Position numbers and translations under genes: made by a program. Under the pieces are notes generated by a model. The model was given only the letters and a program-made list of their open reading frames with translations, had not been told where the DNA came from and ran no database searches. From positions 1 to 64,000 of the forward strand of contig NZ_JALEGT010000072.1 in assembly GCF_022763305.1 (NCBI RefSeq): a DNA stretch of 64,000 bases, read 5' to 3'. Shown one piece after another: positions 27,451-35,911 of the stretch. The number at the start of each line of letters is the position of its first letter. Position 1 is the stretch's first letter. This DNA comes from Marivita sp. (GTDB taxonomy: Bacteria; Pseudomonadota; Alphaproteobacteria; Rhodobacterales; Rhodobacteraceae).

Positions 27451-29250
27451 ATGCTCGACTCGACACTGTCCGATACAACGCAGGCCTTTCTTGATGAATT
27501 CGGGAAAGCGCTGGAAGAGGGCGACATCGCCCGCGCGCGCGAGATGTTCGCGGATGATTGCTACTGGCGCGATCTCGTCACCTTCACCTGGAACATCAAG
27601 ACAGTCGAAGGCAAGGATCAGGTCGCGGACATGCTGAAACATCAGCTTGGCACGACCAAACCACACAACTGGTCCATCGCCGAAGGTGAAGTGGTGACCG
27701 AGGATGGTGGCATCGTGACCGCCTGGATCACCTTCGAGACCGAAGTTGCACGGGGCTATGGTCTGATCCGGCTGCGCGAAGGAAAGATTTGGACGCTGTT
27801 GACCACAATGGTCGAGTTGAAGGGTTACGAAGAACCCAAGGGATTTGCCCGTCCTCTGGGCGCCAATCATGGCGCGGGCAAGAACCGGACCACGTGGCTT
27901 GAAGAGCGGCAGCGCGAAGAGGCCGAGCTGGGCTACACCACCCAACCCTATTGCGTGATCATCGGCGGCGGACAGGGCGGCATCGCCTTGGGCGCGCGGC
28001 TGCGCCAGCTTGGGGTACCGACGATCATCGTCGAAAAGAACGACCGCCCCGGCGACAGTTGGCGCAACCGCTACAAGTCGCTCTGCCTGCACGACCCAGT
28101 CTGGTACGACCATCTGCCCTACATCAAGTTCCCCGAGAACTGGCCCATCTTCAGTCCCAAGGACAAGATCGGTGACTGGCTGGAAATGTACACCAAGGTG
28201 ATGGAGCTGAATTACTGGACCCGCACCACCGCCAAGTCCGCCAGCTTTGACGAAGCCAGCGGCGAATGGACCGTGGTCGTCGACCGCGACGGGCAAGAGG
28301 TTGTCCTTAGGCCCAAGCAACTTGTCATGGCAACCGGCATGTCCGGCAAGGCCCGGATGCCCGATTTCCCCGGCATGGACAAATTCAAGGGCGACCAGCA
28401 CCATTCGTCCAAACACCCCGGCCCTGATGCCTACAAGGGCAAGAAAGCGGTGGTCATCGGTTCGAACAATTCGGCGCACGACATTTGTGCCGCCCTTTGG
28501 GAAAACGACGTCGATGTCACGATGGTGCAGCGGTCCTCGACCCATATCGTGCGCTCGGACACGCTGATGGAGGTGGGGCTTGGGGCGCTCTATTCTGAAG
28601 AAGCGGTGGCAAACGGCGTGACCACGGAAAAGGCGGACCTGATCTTTGCCTCGTTGCCTTACGCGATCCTGCATGAATTCCAGATCCCCGCCTATGCCGA
28701 AATGAAAAAGCGGGATGCGGACTTTTACGAGGGGCTGGAAAAAGCGGGCTTCTGGCTTGACTGGGGCGACGACGACAGCGGTCTTTTCATGAAATACCTG
28801 CGCCGCGGGTCAGGCTATTACATCGACATCGGGGCCAGCCAGTTGATCATCGACGGAAAGATCAAGCTCAAGCGGGGACAGGTGGTCGAAGTCGACGAGA
28901 CCGGCGTGATCCTTGACGATGGCACCCATCTGGATGCGGATGTGATCGTCTATGCCACGGGTTACAACTCGATGAACGGCTGGGTGGCCGATCTGATGGG
29001 GCAGGACAAAGCCGACCAACTCGGCAAGGTCTGGGGCCTGGGGTCGGACACCACCAAGGATCCCGGCCCATGGGAAGGCGAACAGCGCAACATGTGGAAA
29101 CCCACGCAGGTTCCGAACCTTTGGATGCACGGCGGCAACCTGCATCAGTCGCGCCACTATTCACAGTTCCTCGCCCTGCAGATCAAAGCCCGGATGGAAG
29201 GCATTCCAACCCCGGTCTACGCGCTGCAAGAGGTGCATCACACGTCGTGA
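27451..29250 (+). CDS. SnoaL-like domain fused to flavin-dependent monooxygenase
   Basis: 599-residue two-domain protein. Residues about 8-135 look like a SnoaL/NTF2-like fold (FLDEFGKALEEGDIARAREMFADDCYWRD). From about 165 a flavin monooxygenase follows, with the FAD motif VIIGGGQGGIALG, an FxGxxxH element (FKGDQHH) similar to the Baeyer-Villiger/FMO fingerprint, a second dinucleotide motif VVIGSNNSAHD, and the ATGYNS C-terminal motif. The likely reaction is NADPH- and O2-dependent oxygenation of an organic substrate not identifiable here. A GGGAGG ribosome site precedes the ATG. It appears monocistronic, with terminators on both sides. Confidence 0.87.
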   Translation: MLDSTLSDTTQAFLDEFGKALEEGDIARAREMFADDCYWRDLVTFTWNIKTVEGKDQVADMLKHQLGTTKPHNWSIAEGEVVTEDGGIVTAWITFETEVARGYGLIRLREGKIWTLLTTMVELKGYEEPKGFARPLGANHGAGKNRTTWLEERQREEAELGYTTQPYCVIIGGGQGGIALGARLRQLGVPTIIVEKNDRPGDSWRNRYKSLCLHDPVWYDHLPYIKFPENWPIFSPKDKIGDWLEMYTKVMELNYWTRTTAKSASFDEASGEWTVVVDRDGQEVVLRPKQLVMATGMSGKARMPDFPGMDKFKGDQHHSSKHPGPDAYKGKKAVVIGSNNSAHDICAALWENDVDVTMVQRSSTHIVRSDTLMEVGLGALYSEEAVANGVTTEKADLIFASLPYAILHEFQIPAYAEMKKRDADFYEGLEKAGFWLDWGDDDSGLFMKYLRRGSGYYIDIGASQLIIDGKIKLKRGQVVEVDETGVILDDGTHLDADVIVYATGYNSMNGWVADLMGQDKADQLGKVWGLGSDTTKDPGPWEGEQRNMWKPTQVPNLWMHGGNLHQSRHYSQFLALQIKARMEGIPTPVYALQEVHHTS

Positions 29251-29258
29251 TATCGGCA

Positions 29259-29285
29259 TGGGGCGGGCCCGCTAAGTCCGCCCCA
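29259..29285 (+). terminator. Hairpin after the flavin monooxygenase gene
   Basis: TGGGGCGG and CCGCCCCA form a perfect 8-bp stem around an 11-nt loop, starting 8 nt past the stop. No T tract follows, so this may be a weak or Rho-assisted terminator. Confidence 0.6.
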
Positions 29286-29347
29286 CTGCACGGAGTCGTG
29301 ACAGCGGTCTTCTGGACACCCAGACGTGGGGCGTTACACCCAAATGC

Positions 29348-30325
29348 ATGATGCACCGACGTAGATTCCTGACAACGACAGCCGCCGCGCTGTCCACTCC
29401 CTACCTTGCGCGGGCGCAGACCGACGACCTGCGGAGTGCGATTGACGCCCTGCCGCAGCTGCATTCCATTCAGGTCAGCAAGGGCGACGAAACCTTATTG
29501 GCCGAGGCGCCTCGCGGGCCCGGACTTGACCGGCTTGCGAATATCAAATCCTGTTCCAAGAGCATCGTGGCGCTCTTGCTGGGGGCGGCCATCGACCGTG
29601 GCGAGGTGGGTTCGGTCCAAGCGCCGCTCTCCGAAGTTGCGCCGAACATCCTGCCTGCCAACGCAACGCCGGGGGTAGAGGCCATCACGCTTGAGGATCT
29701 TGTCACGCTGCGCGCCGGTCTGGAGCGCACCTCGGGCGGGAACTACGGTGCATGGGTCAGTTCCCGCAACTGGCTGGCCGATGCGCTGTCACGGCCAATG
29801 GTGGCCGAACCCGGTGGACAGATGCTCTATTCGACCGGATCGACCCATATCCTGGGCGCGGCCCTGACCGAGGCCACAGGGCAGAGCCTCTTGGCGCAGG
29901 CACGTGAGCGGATTGGACGGCCCTTGAGTATCGAAATCCCCCCTTGGACCCGCGACCCGCAGGGCTACTACATGGGCGGCAACGAAATGGCGCTGCGTCC
30001 GACGGCCATGCTGAAAATTGCAATGCTGATGCGGGACGGTGGGCAATACGAGGCTGCGCAGGTGATCACGGAAAGCTGGGTGGCTGCGTCCACCCGACCC
30101 TATGCCCGGTTGCCTTGGTCCGGCCTGTCCTACGGCTACGGCTGGTTCCTGTCGCCGTCGGGCTACACGCTGGCGCGCGGCTATGGCGGCCAGATCATCG
30201 CAGCGCACAAGTCGCGCAACCTTGCGGTGGCGATCACCTCCGATCCGACGCAACCCGCTCGCTCCGGAGGCTATTTCGGCGATCTCATGAGCCTTCTGGA
30301 TGGACCGGTCCTGGCCTTGGGCTGA
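29348..30325 (+). CDS. Serine hydrolase, class C beta-lactamase/PBP-like, Tat-exported
   Basis: 325-residue predicted periplasmic hydrolase. The N terminus MMHRRRFLTTTAAALS ending in ARAQ resembles a twin-arginine signal, although only a basic triplet precedes the F-L. The SxxK nucleophile motif is SCSK at about residues 66-69. YSTGSTHILG fits the second motif (YxN position as YST), and SYGYGWFL plus RGYGGQ near the C terminus fits the KTG-like region. It is more likely a peptidase or esterase of this superfamily than a true beta-lactamase. A membrane spermidine-synthase-like gene follows. Confidence 0.82.
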   Translation: MMHRRRFLTTTAAALSTPYLARAQTDDLRSAIDALPQLHSIQVSKGDETLLAEAPRGPGLDRLANIKSCSKSIVALLLGAAIDRGEVGSVQAPLSEVAPNILPANATPGVEAITLEDLVTLRAGLERTSGGNYGAWVSSRNWLADALSRPMVAEPGGQMLYSTGSTHILGAALTEATGQSLLAQARERIGRPLSIEIPPWTRDPQGYYMGGNEMALRPTAMLKIAMLMRDGGQYEAAQVITESWVAASTRPYARLPWSGLSYGYGWFLSPSGYTLARGYGGQIIAAHKSRNLAVAITSDPTQPARSGGYFGDLMSLLDGPVLALG

Positions 30326-30393
30326 CGCAAAGCCTGCTTGCTTTCGCCCCTGCGCTCCGCAAGATGCGCGGATACGAACCGTGCGGAGTCACC

Positions 30394-31878
30394 ATGCCCA
30401 CAGCCCCCCTCTGGCTGCTTGTTGCCCTTCAGGCCACCGTCTCCGCTGCGTCGATGGTGGTCGAAATCGTCGCCGGGCGCATGTTGGCACCCTATGTCGG
30501 GATGTCCCTTTACACGTGGACTTCGGTGATTGCCGTTGTGCTGGCGGGCTTTTCCGCCGGACATTGGTGGGGTGGTCGATTGGCAGACCGCCCCGGTATC
30601 AACCCGATGGTTGCCACAGGTTGGGCGCTGGTTGCGGCGGCGGTCACGACGGCGCTGGCGGGTGTTGCGTTGCGTGCTTCGGCTGAAACGGTGCTGTCCG
30701 CCTTCCCGCAACCGGTCTGGGGGATCACCGGGCTGACGCTGGCGGCGTTCTTTCTGCCTTCGCTGTTCGCGGGCATCCCTGCGCCCTTGCTGACGCAGGT
30801 GTCGCTTTCCGGGCCATCCCGGCAAGGGCAGGCCTTGGGGGCGATGTTCGCATCCGGTGCCATCGGGGCGATCCTGGGAACGCTGCTTGCGGGCTTCGTG
30901 TTTATCTCGTGGCTTGGCAGCCTCTGGACCCTGGCGACCGTGACCGTGGTTTATGCACTCGGCGCCGGGCTGTGTTTTGCTCTTGGACGGCGCTTGCGCA
31001 TGGTCCACGCGGCCGGTCTTGTGGCGCTGGTCGGCTTCGCGCTGACCGCTGCGCTGTCGAAGGGACCATGCACCATCGAGAGCCGCTATTTCTGTCTGCA
31101 ATCCGTCGATGTCTCGGCCGATCCGTCACACCCGACACGTGCCATGGTGATCGACCATCTCGTCCACGGGATTTCGGCCCAAGATGCGCCGGATGTCATG
31201 TTCACCGATCATGCCGCGATGCTGGACGCTTTGACCCGCCTTCGCGCCCCGACAGCGGACCCCGCCACGTTCCATATCGGCGGCGGCAATTACGCGCTGC
31301 CTCGGGCCTTCGCTCATCGCGGGTTTACGCAGACCACCGTTGCCGAAATTGATCCGGCGGTCACTGAGCTGGCTCAACGGGACTTCTGGCTCGATCCAAC
31401 GCAGCTGCGTGTCCTTCACATGGACGCGCGACGGGCGCTTCTGACCGAAGATCATCGATATGACGTGGTGATCGGGGACGCCTTCACCGACACAGCCGTG
31501 CCGCAGCACCTTGTCACGGCTGAATTCTTCCAACTGATCCGCGACCGCCTCACGTCTGACGGCACCTATCTGATGAACGTGATCGACTATTCGGATCGGA
31601 TGCAGGCGGTGGGCAGTCTTGTGCGGACCCTGCGTGACGTGTTCCCGGTAGTCGAAGTCTGGGCTGAAGCGCGGCGGCCTGTGCCAGGAGAGCGAGTGGT
31701 CATGGTGATTGCGGCGGGGAGAACCGAAACACCGACCAACAGCTTCACGGCACCGGCGCCGGAACAAACGACCTTTGCGGCGCTGGGGCCGGCTTTTGTG
31801 GATCAGCTTGCCGCAGCTGGCGTCTATCTGACAGACGACTATGCGCCGATAGATCGTCTGGTCGGACCGCGCGATTGA
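30394..31878 (+). CDS. Membrane-fused spermidine synthase-like methyltransferase-fold protein
   Basis: 494-residue fusion. The N-terminal half has about six to seven hydrophobic helices (MFS-like; MVVEIVAGRMLAPYVGMSLYTW is the conserved opening). The C-terminal half (about 220-480) is a SpeE-like Rossmann domain with FHIGGGNYALPR, VAEIDPAVTELAQ and YDVVIGDAFT. Soluble spermidine synthases are about 290 residues without helices, so true aminopropyltransferase activity is doubtful. The start at 30394 is supported by GGAG; the track's frame begins inside the upstream hydrolase. The gene ends just before a hairpin shared with ald. Confidence 0.85.
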   Translation: MPTAPLWLLVALQATVSAASMVVEIVAGRMLAPYVGMSLYTWTSVIAVVLAGFSAGHWWGGRLADRPGINPMVATGWALVAAAVTTALAGVALRASAETVLSAFPQPVWGITGLTLAAFFLPSLFAGIPAPLLTQVSLSGPSRQGQALGAMFASGAIGAILGTLLAGFVFISWLGSLWTLATVTVVYALGAGLCFALGRRLRMVHAAGLVALVGFALTAALSKGPCTIESRYFCLQSVDVSADPSHPTRAMVIDHLVHGISAQDAPDVMFTDHAAMLDALTRLRAPTADPATFHIGGGNYALPRAFAHRGFTQTTVAEIDPAVTELAQRDFWLDPTQLRVLHMDARRALLTEDHRYDVVIGDAFTDTAVPQHLVTAEFFQLIRDRLTSDGTYLMNVIDYSDRMQAVGSLVRTLRDVFPVVEVWAEARRPVPGERVVMVIAAGRTETPTNSFTAPAPEQTTFAALGPAFVDQLAAAGVYLTDDYAPIDRLVGPRD

Positions 31879-31899
31879 CGTGACCCGACCAGACCCATG

Positions 31900-31926
31900 C
31901 CAGCGCCCTCGCCGGAGAGGCGCTGG
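31900..31926. terminator. Bidirectional hairpin between spermidine-synthase-like gene and ald
   Basis: CCAGCGCC and GGCGCTGG form a perfect 8-bp stem, with an inner CTC/GAG extension, between two convergent genes. The forward side is followed by ATGTTTGTGTT. Confidence 0.7.
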
Positions 31927-31935
31927 ATGTTTGTG

Positions 31936-33057
31936 TTACGCCGCCTTGAGCAGCTTCTGAGGCTCGGTCACATCGAGGCCAAGCGCCTGACCCACTGCGC
32001 CGTAGGTCAACTGACCTGCGTGCACGTTGAGACCGGCCAGCAGATGCGGATCGTCTGCACAGGCCTGCTGCCAGCCCTTGTCCGCCAGTGCCAGCATGAA
32101 CGGCATCGTCGCATTGCCCAGCGCGATGGTCGACGTGCGGGCAACCGCGCCCGGCATGTTGGCCACGCAGTAATGCATGATGCCATCGACCTCGTAGATC
32201 GGGTTCTCATGCGTGGTGGCCTTCGAGGTCTCGAAGCATCCGCCCTGGTCGATGGCCACGTCCACAAGCGCGGAACCCGGCTTCATGAGGCCAAGGTCTG
32301 CACGGCTCACCAGTTTTGGGGCCGCGGCACCGGGGATCAGTACGGCACCGACAACCATGTCGGCGGTCGTGATCATCTCGGCAATATTCGCCTGGCTGGC
32401 ATAGCGTGTGCGGAAGGTGCCCCCGAACACGTCGTCCAGATAGCGCATGCGGGGCAGGGAGCGGTCAAGCACCGTCACATCCGCGCCCATGCCAGCCGCC
32501 ACTCGGGCTGCATGGGTGCCAACGACACCGCCGCCGATGACGACGACCTGTGCCGGGCCAACACCGGGCACGCCGCCCATCAGTACGCCACGGCCGCCAT
32601 TGGCCTTCTGCAAGGTCCACGCGCCCATTTGCGGCGCAAGCTTGCCGGCGACTTCCGACATCGGGGCCAGCAGGGGCAGGCCGCCATTGCGGTCGGTCAC
32701 GGTTTCATAGGCGATGGCGGTGCAGCCCGAGGCAAGCAGGTCTTTGGTCTGTTCGGGGTCCGGCGCAAGGTGCAGATAGGTGAACAGCAACTGGCCTTCG
32801 CGCAGCATCTTGCGCTCGACCGCCTGCGGTTCCTTGACCTTGACGATCATGTCTGCGGTCGCGAACACCTCTTCTGCGGTGTCGATGATCTGCGCACCAG
32901 CGGCGGTGTAGGCCGCGTCGTCAAAGCCTGCGCCAATGCCGGCACCTTTCTGGATCAGAACGGTGTGGCCATGTGCAACGGCTTCCTGTGCCGCGCTCGG
33001 AGTGATGCCGACGCGGAATTCCTGGGGTTTGATTTCGGTTGGGCATCCGATTTTCAT
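31936..33057 (-). CDS. ald: Alanine dehydrogenase
   Basis: NAD-dependent reversible oxidative deamination of L-alanine to pyruvate and ammonium. The 373-residue protein starts MKIGCPTEIKPQEFRVGITP, contains the VKVKEPQ block, the catalytic histidine region LLFTYLHLAPD, and the Rossmann motif VVIGGGVVGTHAA. The ATG at 33057 is preceded by GGAGG. It is divergent from an Lrp-type regulator gene across 137 bp, the usual arrangement for alanine-responsive control. Confidence 0.96.
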   Translation of the reverse strand: MKIGCPTEIKPQEFRVGITPSAAQEAVAHGHTVLIQKGAGIGAGFDDAAYTAAGAQIIDTAEEVFATADMIVKVKEPQAVERKMLREGQLLFTYLHLAPDPEQTKDLLASGCTAIAYETVTDRNGGLPLLAPMSEVAGKLAPQMGAWTLQKANGGRGVLMGGVPGVGPAQVVVIGGGVVGTHAARVAAGMGADVTVLDRSLPRMRYLDDVFGGTFRTRYASQANIAEMITTADMVVGAVLIPGAAAPKLVSRADLGLMKPGSALVDVAIDQGGCFETSKATTHENPIYEVDGIMHYCVANMPGAVARTSTIALGNATMPFMLALADKGWQQACADDPHLLAGLNVHAGQLTYGAVGQALGLDVTEPQKLLKAA

Positions 33058-33194
33058 GACTGTCGCCTCCGACTCTGTCTGATGACAGGATGACCCGGAT
33101 CCTGCGCAATTTCGTATGGATCTTTGGCGGCTGGCAGGCCATCTTGCGAAGACCCTTCGAAGAAAGGGGCAAATTTCGGGAGGAAACTGGCGCA

Positions 33195-33653
33195 ATGTCT
33201 CTGGATGACACGGATCGGCGGATTCTCCGCGTGCTTCAGCGCAAAGGGCGCATCTCCAACGCGGAACTGGCCGAGTCGGTCAATCTGTCGGCCTCGGCCT
33301 GTCATCGCCGGGTGCAGAGACTCGAAGCGGATGGGTACATCCGGGACTATGTCGCGCTCCTGAATGCGCGCAAGCTGGGCCTTCCGACAACCGTCTTTGT
33401 CGAGATCAAGCTGAGCAGTCAGGCCGACGAGTTGCTCGAGGCCTTCGAGAAGGCGGTCGCGCGCGTGCCGGATGTTCTGGAATGTCACCTGATGGCGGGA
33501 ACGGCGGATTACATCCTAAAGATCGTGGCAGAAAACACCGAGGACTTCGCCCGCATCCATCGGCAATACCTCACCCGGTTGCCCGGCGTGGCGCAGATGC
33601 AAAGCTCGTTTGCACTGCGTACGGTGTTCAAGACCACCGCGCTGCCCGTCTGA
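33195..33653 (+). CDS. Lrp/AsnC family transcriptional regulator (AldR-like)
   Basis: 152-residue feast/famine regulator. The N-terminal winged HTH (about 3-60, LDDTDRRILRVLQRKGRISNAELAESVNLSASACHRRVQRLE) is joined to a C-terminal RAM ligand-binding domain with the GTADYILKI loop. The start at 33195 has GGGAGG upstream; the track's start is 105 nt too early. Divergence from ald suggests it controls alanine dehydrogenase in response to an amino acid, probably alanine. The operator was not identified beyond an 8-bp palindrome CTTCGAAG at 33155-33162. Confidence 0.92.
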   Translation: MSLDDTDRRILRVLQRKGRISNAELAESVNLSASACHRRVQRLEADGYIRDYVALLNARKLGLPTTVFVEIKLSSQADELLEAFEKAVARVPDVLECHLMAGTADYILKIVAENTEDFARIHRQYLTRLPGVAQMQSSFALRTVFKTTALPV

Positions 33654-33763
33654 AGGCTCAGTCAGCAAGGCGGGCAAACATCGCCGGAGCAAAATGTTCT
33701 TAATTTGTTCTTTTTGTGATATGCTCCACTAGCGACTCACTCAAGAATTTAAGGATCAGAGCG

Positions 33764-34153
33764 ATGCAAACCCCACATGGCGCTGTCGCGTGGAGCGAAT
33801 TGATGACCAGAGACATCGATGCGGCCAAGGCGTTCTACACTGAAACCTGCGGCTGGTCCTATGATGCGATGACCATGGATGATGGCAGCGCCTATTTTGT
33901 GGCCATGGTCGGCGGAAAACCTGTGGCCGGGCTCATGGACATGAGCGGAACGCCCGGCATGACCGACATCCCGCCCCATTGGTTCACTTATTTCGCAGTC
34001 GATGATGTCGATCATGCAGTCGAACAGACCCGTGCCTGTGGCGGTGAGGTGATCCGGCCTCCTTTTGATGTCGAAGGGATCGGCCGCATCGCCATTCTGA
34101 AGGACAGCGCTGGTGCTGCAATGGGGATGATCACCGAAGCCTCACCGGGCTGA
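33764..34153 (+). CDS. VOC (glyoxalase/bleomycin-resistance) family protein
   Basis: 129-residue single-domain vicinal-oxygen-chelate protein. The opening GAVAWSELMTRDIDAAKAFYTETCGW and closing RIAILKDSAGAAMGMI are typical of the glyoxalase-like repeats. Possible metal ligands are few, so it may be a binding protein and not an enzyme. AAGGA lies upstream of the ATG at 33764. It stands alone between the Lrp regulator and the FKBP gene; substrate unknown. Confidence 0.85.
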   Translation: MQTPHGAVAWSELMTRDIDAAKAFYTETCGWSYDAMTMDDGSAYFVAMVGGKPVAGLMDMSGTPGMTDIPPHWFTYFAVDDVDHAVEQTRACGGEVIRPPFDVEGIGRIAILKDSAGAAMGMITEASPG

Positions 34154-34264
34154 AAGCCCCTGTTTGCGCCTTTGCGCCAAAGACGGTAGAGTTTGCCCAG
34201 TACGCTGGAGCACCCGCAGGGCATGCGGCCTCCCACATCAACCCCCCCGACATACGGAGTACTC

Positions 34265-34699
34265 ATGACCCAGGTAAAAACGGGCGATACCGTTTCGATT
34301 CATTATACCGGAACCTTGTCCGACGGTTCGACATTCGACAGTTCCGCAGGCCGCGATCCGCTCGAGTTCACGGTGGGTGCCGGACAGATCATTCCCGGTC
34401 TCGATCAGGCGATCCCCGGCATGTCCGTGGGTGACACCAAGACCGTGCAGGTGCCTGCCGATCAGGCCTATGGTCAGCGGGACCCGAACGCTCAGCAGGC
34501 CGTGCCGCGCGCGGAAATCCCCGCCGACATTCCGCTGGAGCCGGGCACGCAGCTGCAGATGCAGACGCCGAACGGTCAGGTTGTGCCGGTCATGGTCGCT
34601 CAGGTGACGGACACCGAAGTGACGCTCGATGCGAACCATCCATTGGCGGGCCAGGACCTGACCTTCGACGTGGAACTCGTCGAGATCAAAGCGGCCTGA
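34265..34699 (+). CDS. FKBP-type peptidyl-prolyl isomerase, SlyD-like
   Basis: 144-residue cytosolic PPIase/chaperone. The N-terminal FKBP half begins TGDTVSIHYTGTLSDGSTFDSS, and GAGQIIPGLDQAIPGMSVGD is the flap/active-site entry. An insert-in-flap domain (about 75-125) follows, as in SlyD, but the metal-binding His-rich tail of E. coli SlyD is absent. GGAG lies 6 nt before the ATG. It ends in a 14-bp hairpin facing the convergent LysR gene. Confidence 0.9.
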   Translation: MTQVKTGDTVSIHYTGTLSDGSTFDSSAGRDPLEFTVGAGQIIPGLDQAIPGMSVGDTKTVQVPADQAYGQRDPNAQQAVPRAEIPADIPLEPGTQLQMQTPNGQVVPVMVAQVTDTEVTLDANHPLAGQDLTFDVELVEIKAA

Positions 34700-34708
34700 T
34701 CCGATAAG

Positions 34709-34742
34709 GTCGGAGTGAGGGGATGATGCCTCTCGCTCCGAC
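34709..34742. terminator. Hairpin between the FKBP and LysR genes
   Basis: GTCGGAGTGAGGGG-ATGATG-CCTCTCGCTCCGAC pairs over 14 positions, two of them G-T wobbles, in the space between convergent genes. There is no clear T run. Confidence 0.65.
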
Positions 34743-34778
34743 AGCTCTGCTGTGATCCTCGCAGAGGCGCTGCGGACG

Positions 34779-35600
34779 TCAATTCGCGCGCAGGATGGCC
34801 GCAACCTCGTCCAGCGCGGCACGCACCGGCGGATCATGCCGGGCATCCTGATGCGCCACCAGCCAGGATTGATGACGTAGTTCCTCGATCGGATCGGATT
34901 GGCATGACAACGTGTTCAGCGCGTCACCGATGAACGTCGGAAGAACGATCTTGCCATGTCCGGCTTCAGCCAGATCGAGGCACAGTCTCGGGTCACTGGC
35001 ATAGGCGCGAATGTCGGCATGATGGTGGGCATGCAGCCATTTTTGCGATGGGACATCCGCGTTCGACGCGACGAAGCCTTCGACGCCCTGTTTGCCATAA
35101 ATCGCGAAGTGCACTTCGGCCAGTTGCTGGCGGGCAAGCCATGAATGAGCGGGCGGCGAGTTGCGGATGCCGATATCCGCCTCGCGCCGGGCCATATCGA
35201 GGACGGTGTTCGCAGGCACGAAGCGCAGCTGCCATGGGCGGGCGCTGTCTGCTGCAAGACCAATCGCGATGGCGCGGGAGGTCCAGAACCCGGCTGTGAT
35301 GCGCACCGGTGGCGCTGTTGTCTGTGATGCGGCCCAACGCGCGACACGGTGCCGTGTATCGGCAAGCCCGCCCAGTTCCTCGGCAAGCGCACGACCCTCG
35401 GCCGTCAAGGCATAGCCCTTGGGTCCACGCTGAAAAAGGGTGCGTCCAAGATCGCGCTCCAGGGCCGCCATACGCCGCGACAGCGTGGGCAGCGAAACTC
35501 CTGTGGCGCGCTGCGCCGCGCTCAGAGAGGCCTGATGTGCCACCGCCGCGAAGAGCGCGAGGTCGTCAAGAGAGGCTGGGCTTTCATTCATGAAACCCAT
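34779..35600 (-). CDS. LysR family transcriptional regulator
   Basis: 273-residue regulator, slightly short for LysR (about 300). The N-terminal HTH (DDLALFAAVAHQASLSAAQRATGVSLPTLSRRMAALERDLGRTLFQR) is clear and is followed by an effector-binding domain. Starts at 35600 and 35591 are both possible. Upstream, divergently, lies only a doubtful small ORF and the 3' end of metG, so the target is not obvious from position. Confidence 0.88.
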   Translation of the reverse strand: MGFMNESPASLDDLALFAAVAHQASLSAAQRATGVSLPTLSRRMAALERDLGRTLFQRGPKGYALTAEGRALAEELGGLADTRHRVARWAASQTTAPPVRITAGFWTSRAIAIGLAADSARPWQLRFVPANTVLDMARREADIGIRNSPPAHSWLARQQLAEVHFAIYGKQGVEGFVASNADVPSQKWLHAHHHADIRAYASDPRLCLDLAEAGHGKIVLPTFIGDALNTLSCQSDPIEELRHQSWLVAHQDARHDPPVRAALDEVAAILRAN

Positions 35601-35674
35601 GTTGCGGTTCTGGTTGGTCCCAAGTCAAGAAATCAGGCCTTAATTTCGCTCCTGAGTAACAGGAGTGAAAGCCG

Positions 35675-35911
35675 ATGACTGATATCCAGCAGGACTGGGG
35701 TTGCCACAATCATCCCTTGACGGAACGCGACATGATCCGTGCGCGGGTGCAAAGCTACAGAAAATGGTCCCGGAAGCGCAGGCTGCTACGCCTCCGGGCC
35801 GCGCTATTGGGTTGGACTCAGGTCCGCACGCCGGCGAAGCGGGATTGCCAATCCGCACGTTCATCATCGCTGATCTTGCGGAAGGTCACGTCCGGCACGG
35901 TGAAGGCGTGA
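35675..35911 (+). CDS. Possible small basic protein (uncertain)
   Basis: A 78-codon ORF with a good ribosome site (AGGAG 9 nt before the ATG), divergent from the LysR gene by 74 bp. Its first 48 residues lie outside any other gene and are rich in Arg/Lys ([21 protein letters not shown]). The remainder runs antisense through the end of metG and has shadow-like composition. It could be a real small protein with a long readthrough, or an artefact. No family was recognised. Confidence 0.3.
   Translation: MTDIQQDWGCHNHPLTERDMIRARVQSYRKWSRKRRLLRLRAALLGWTQVRTPAKRDCQSARSSSLILRKVTSGTVKA

Noticed and set aside
27394-28674. 426-codon reverse ORF antisense to the SnoaL-FMO gene
   Set aside because: Shadow; the monooxygenase carries flavin motifs.
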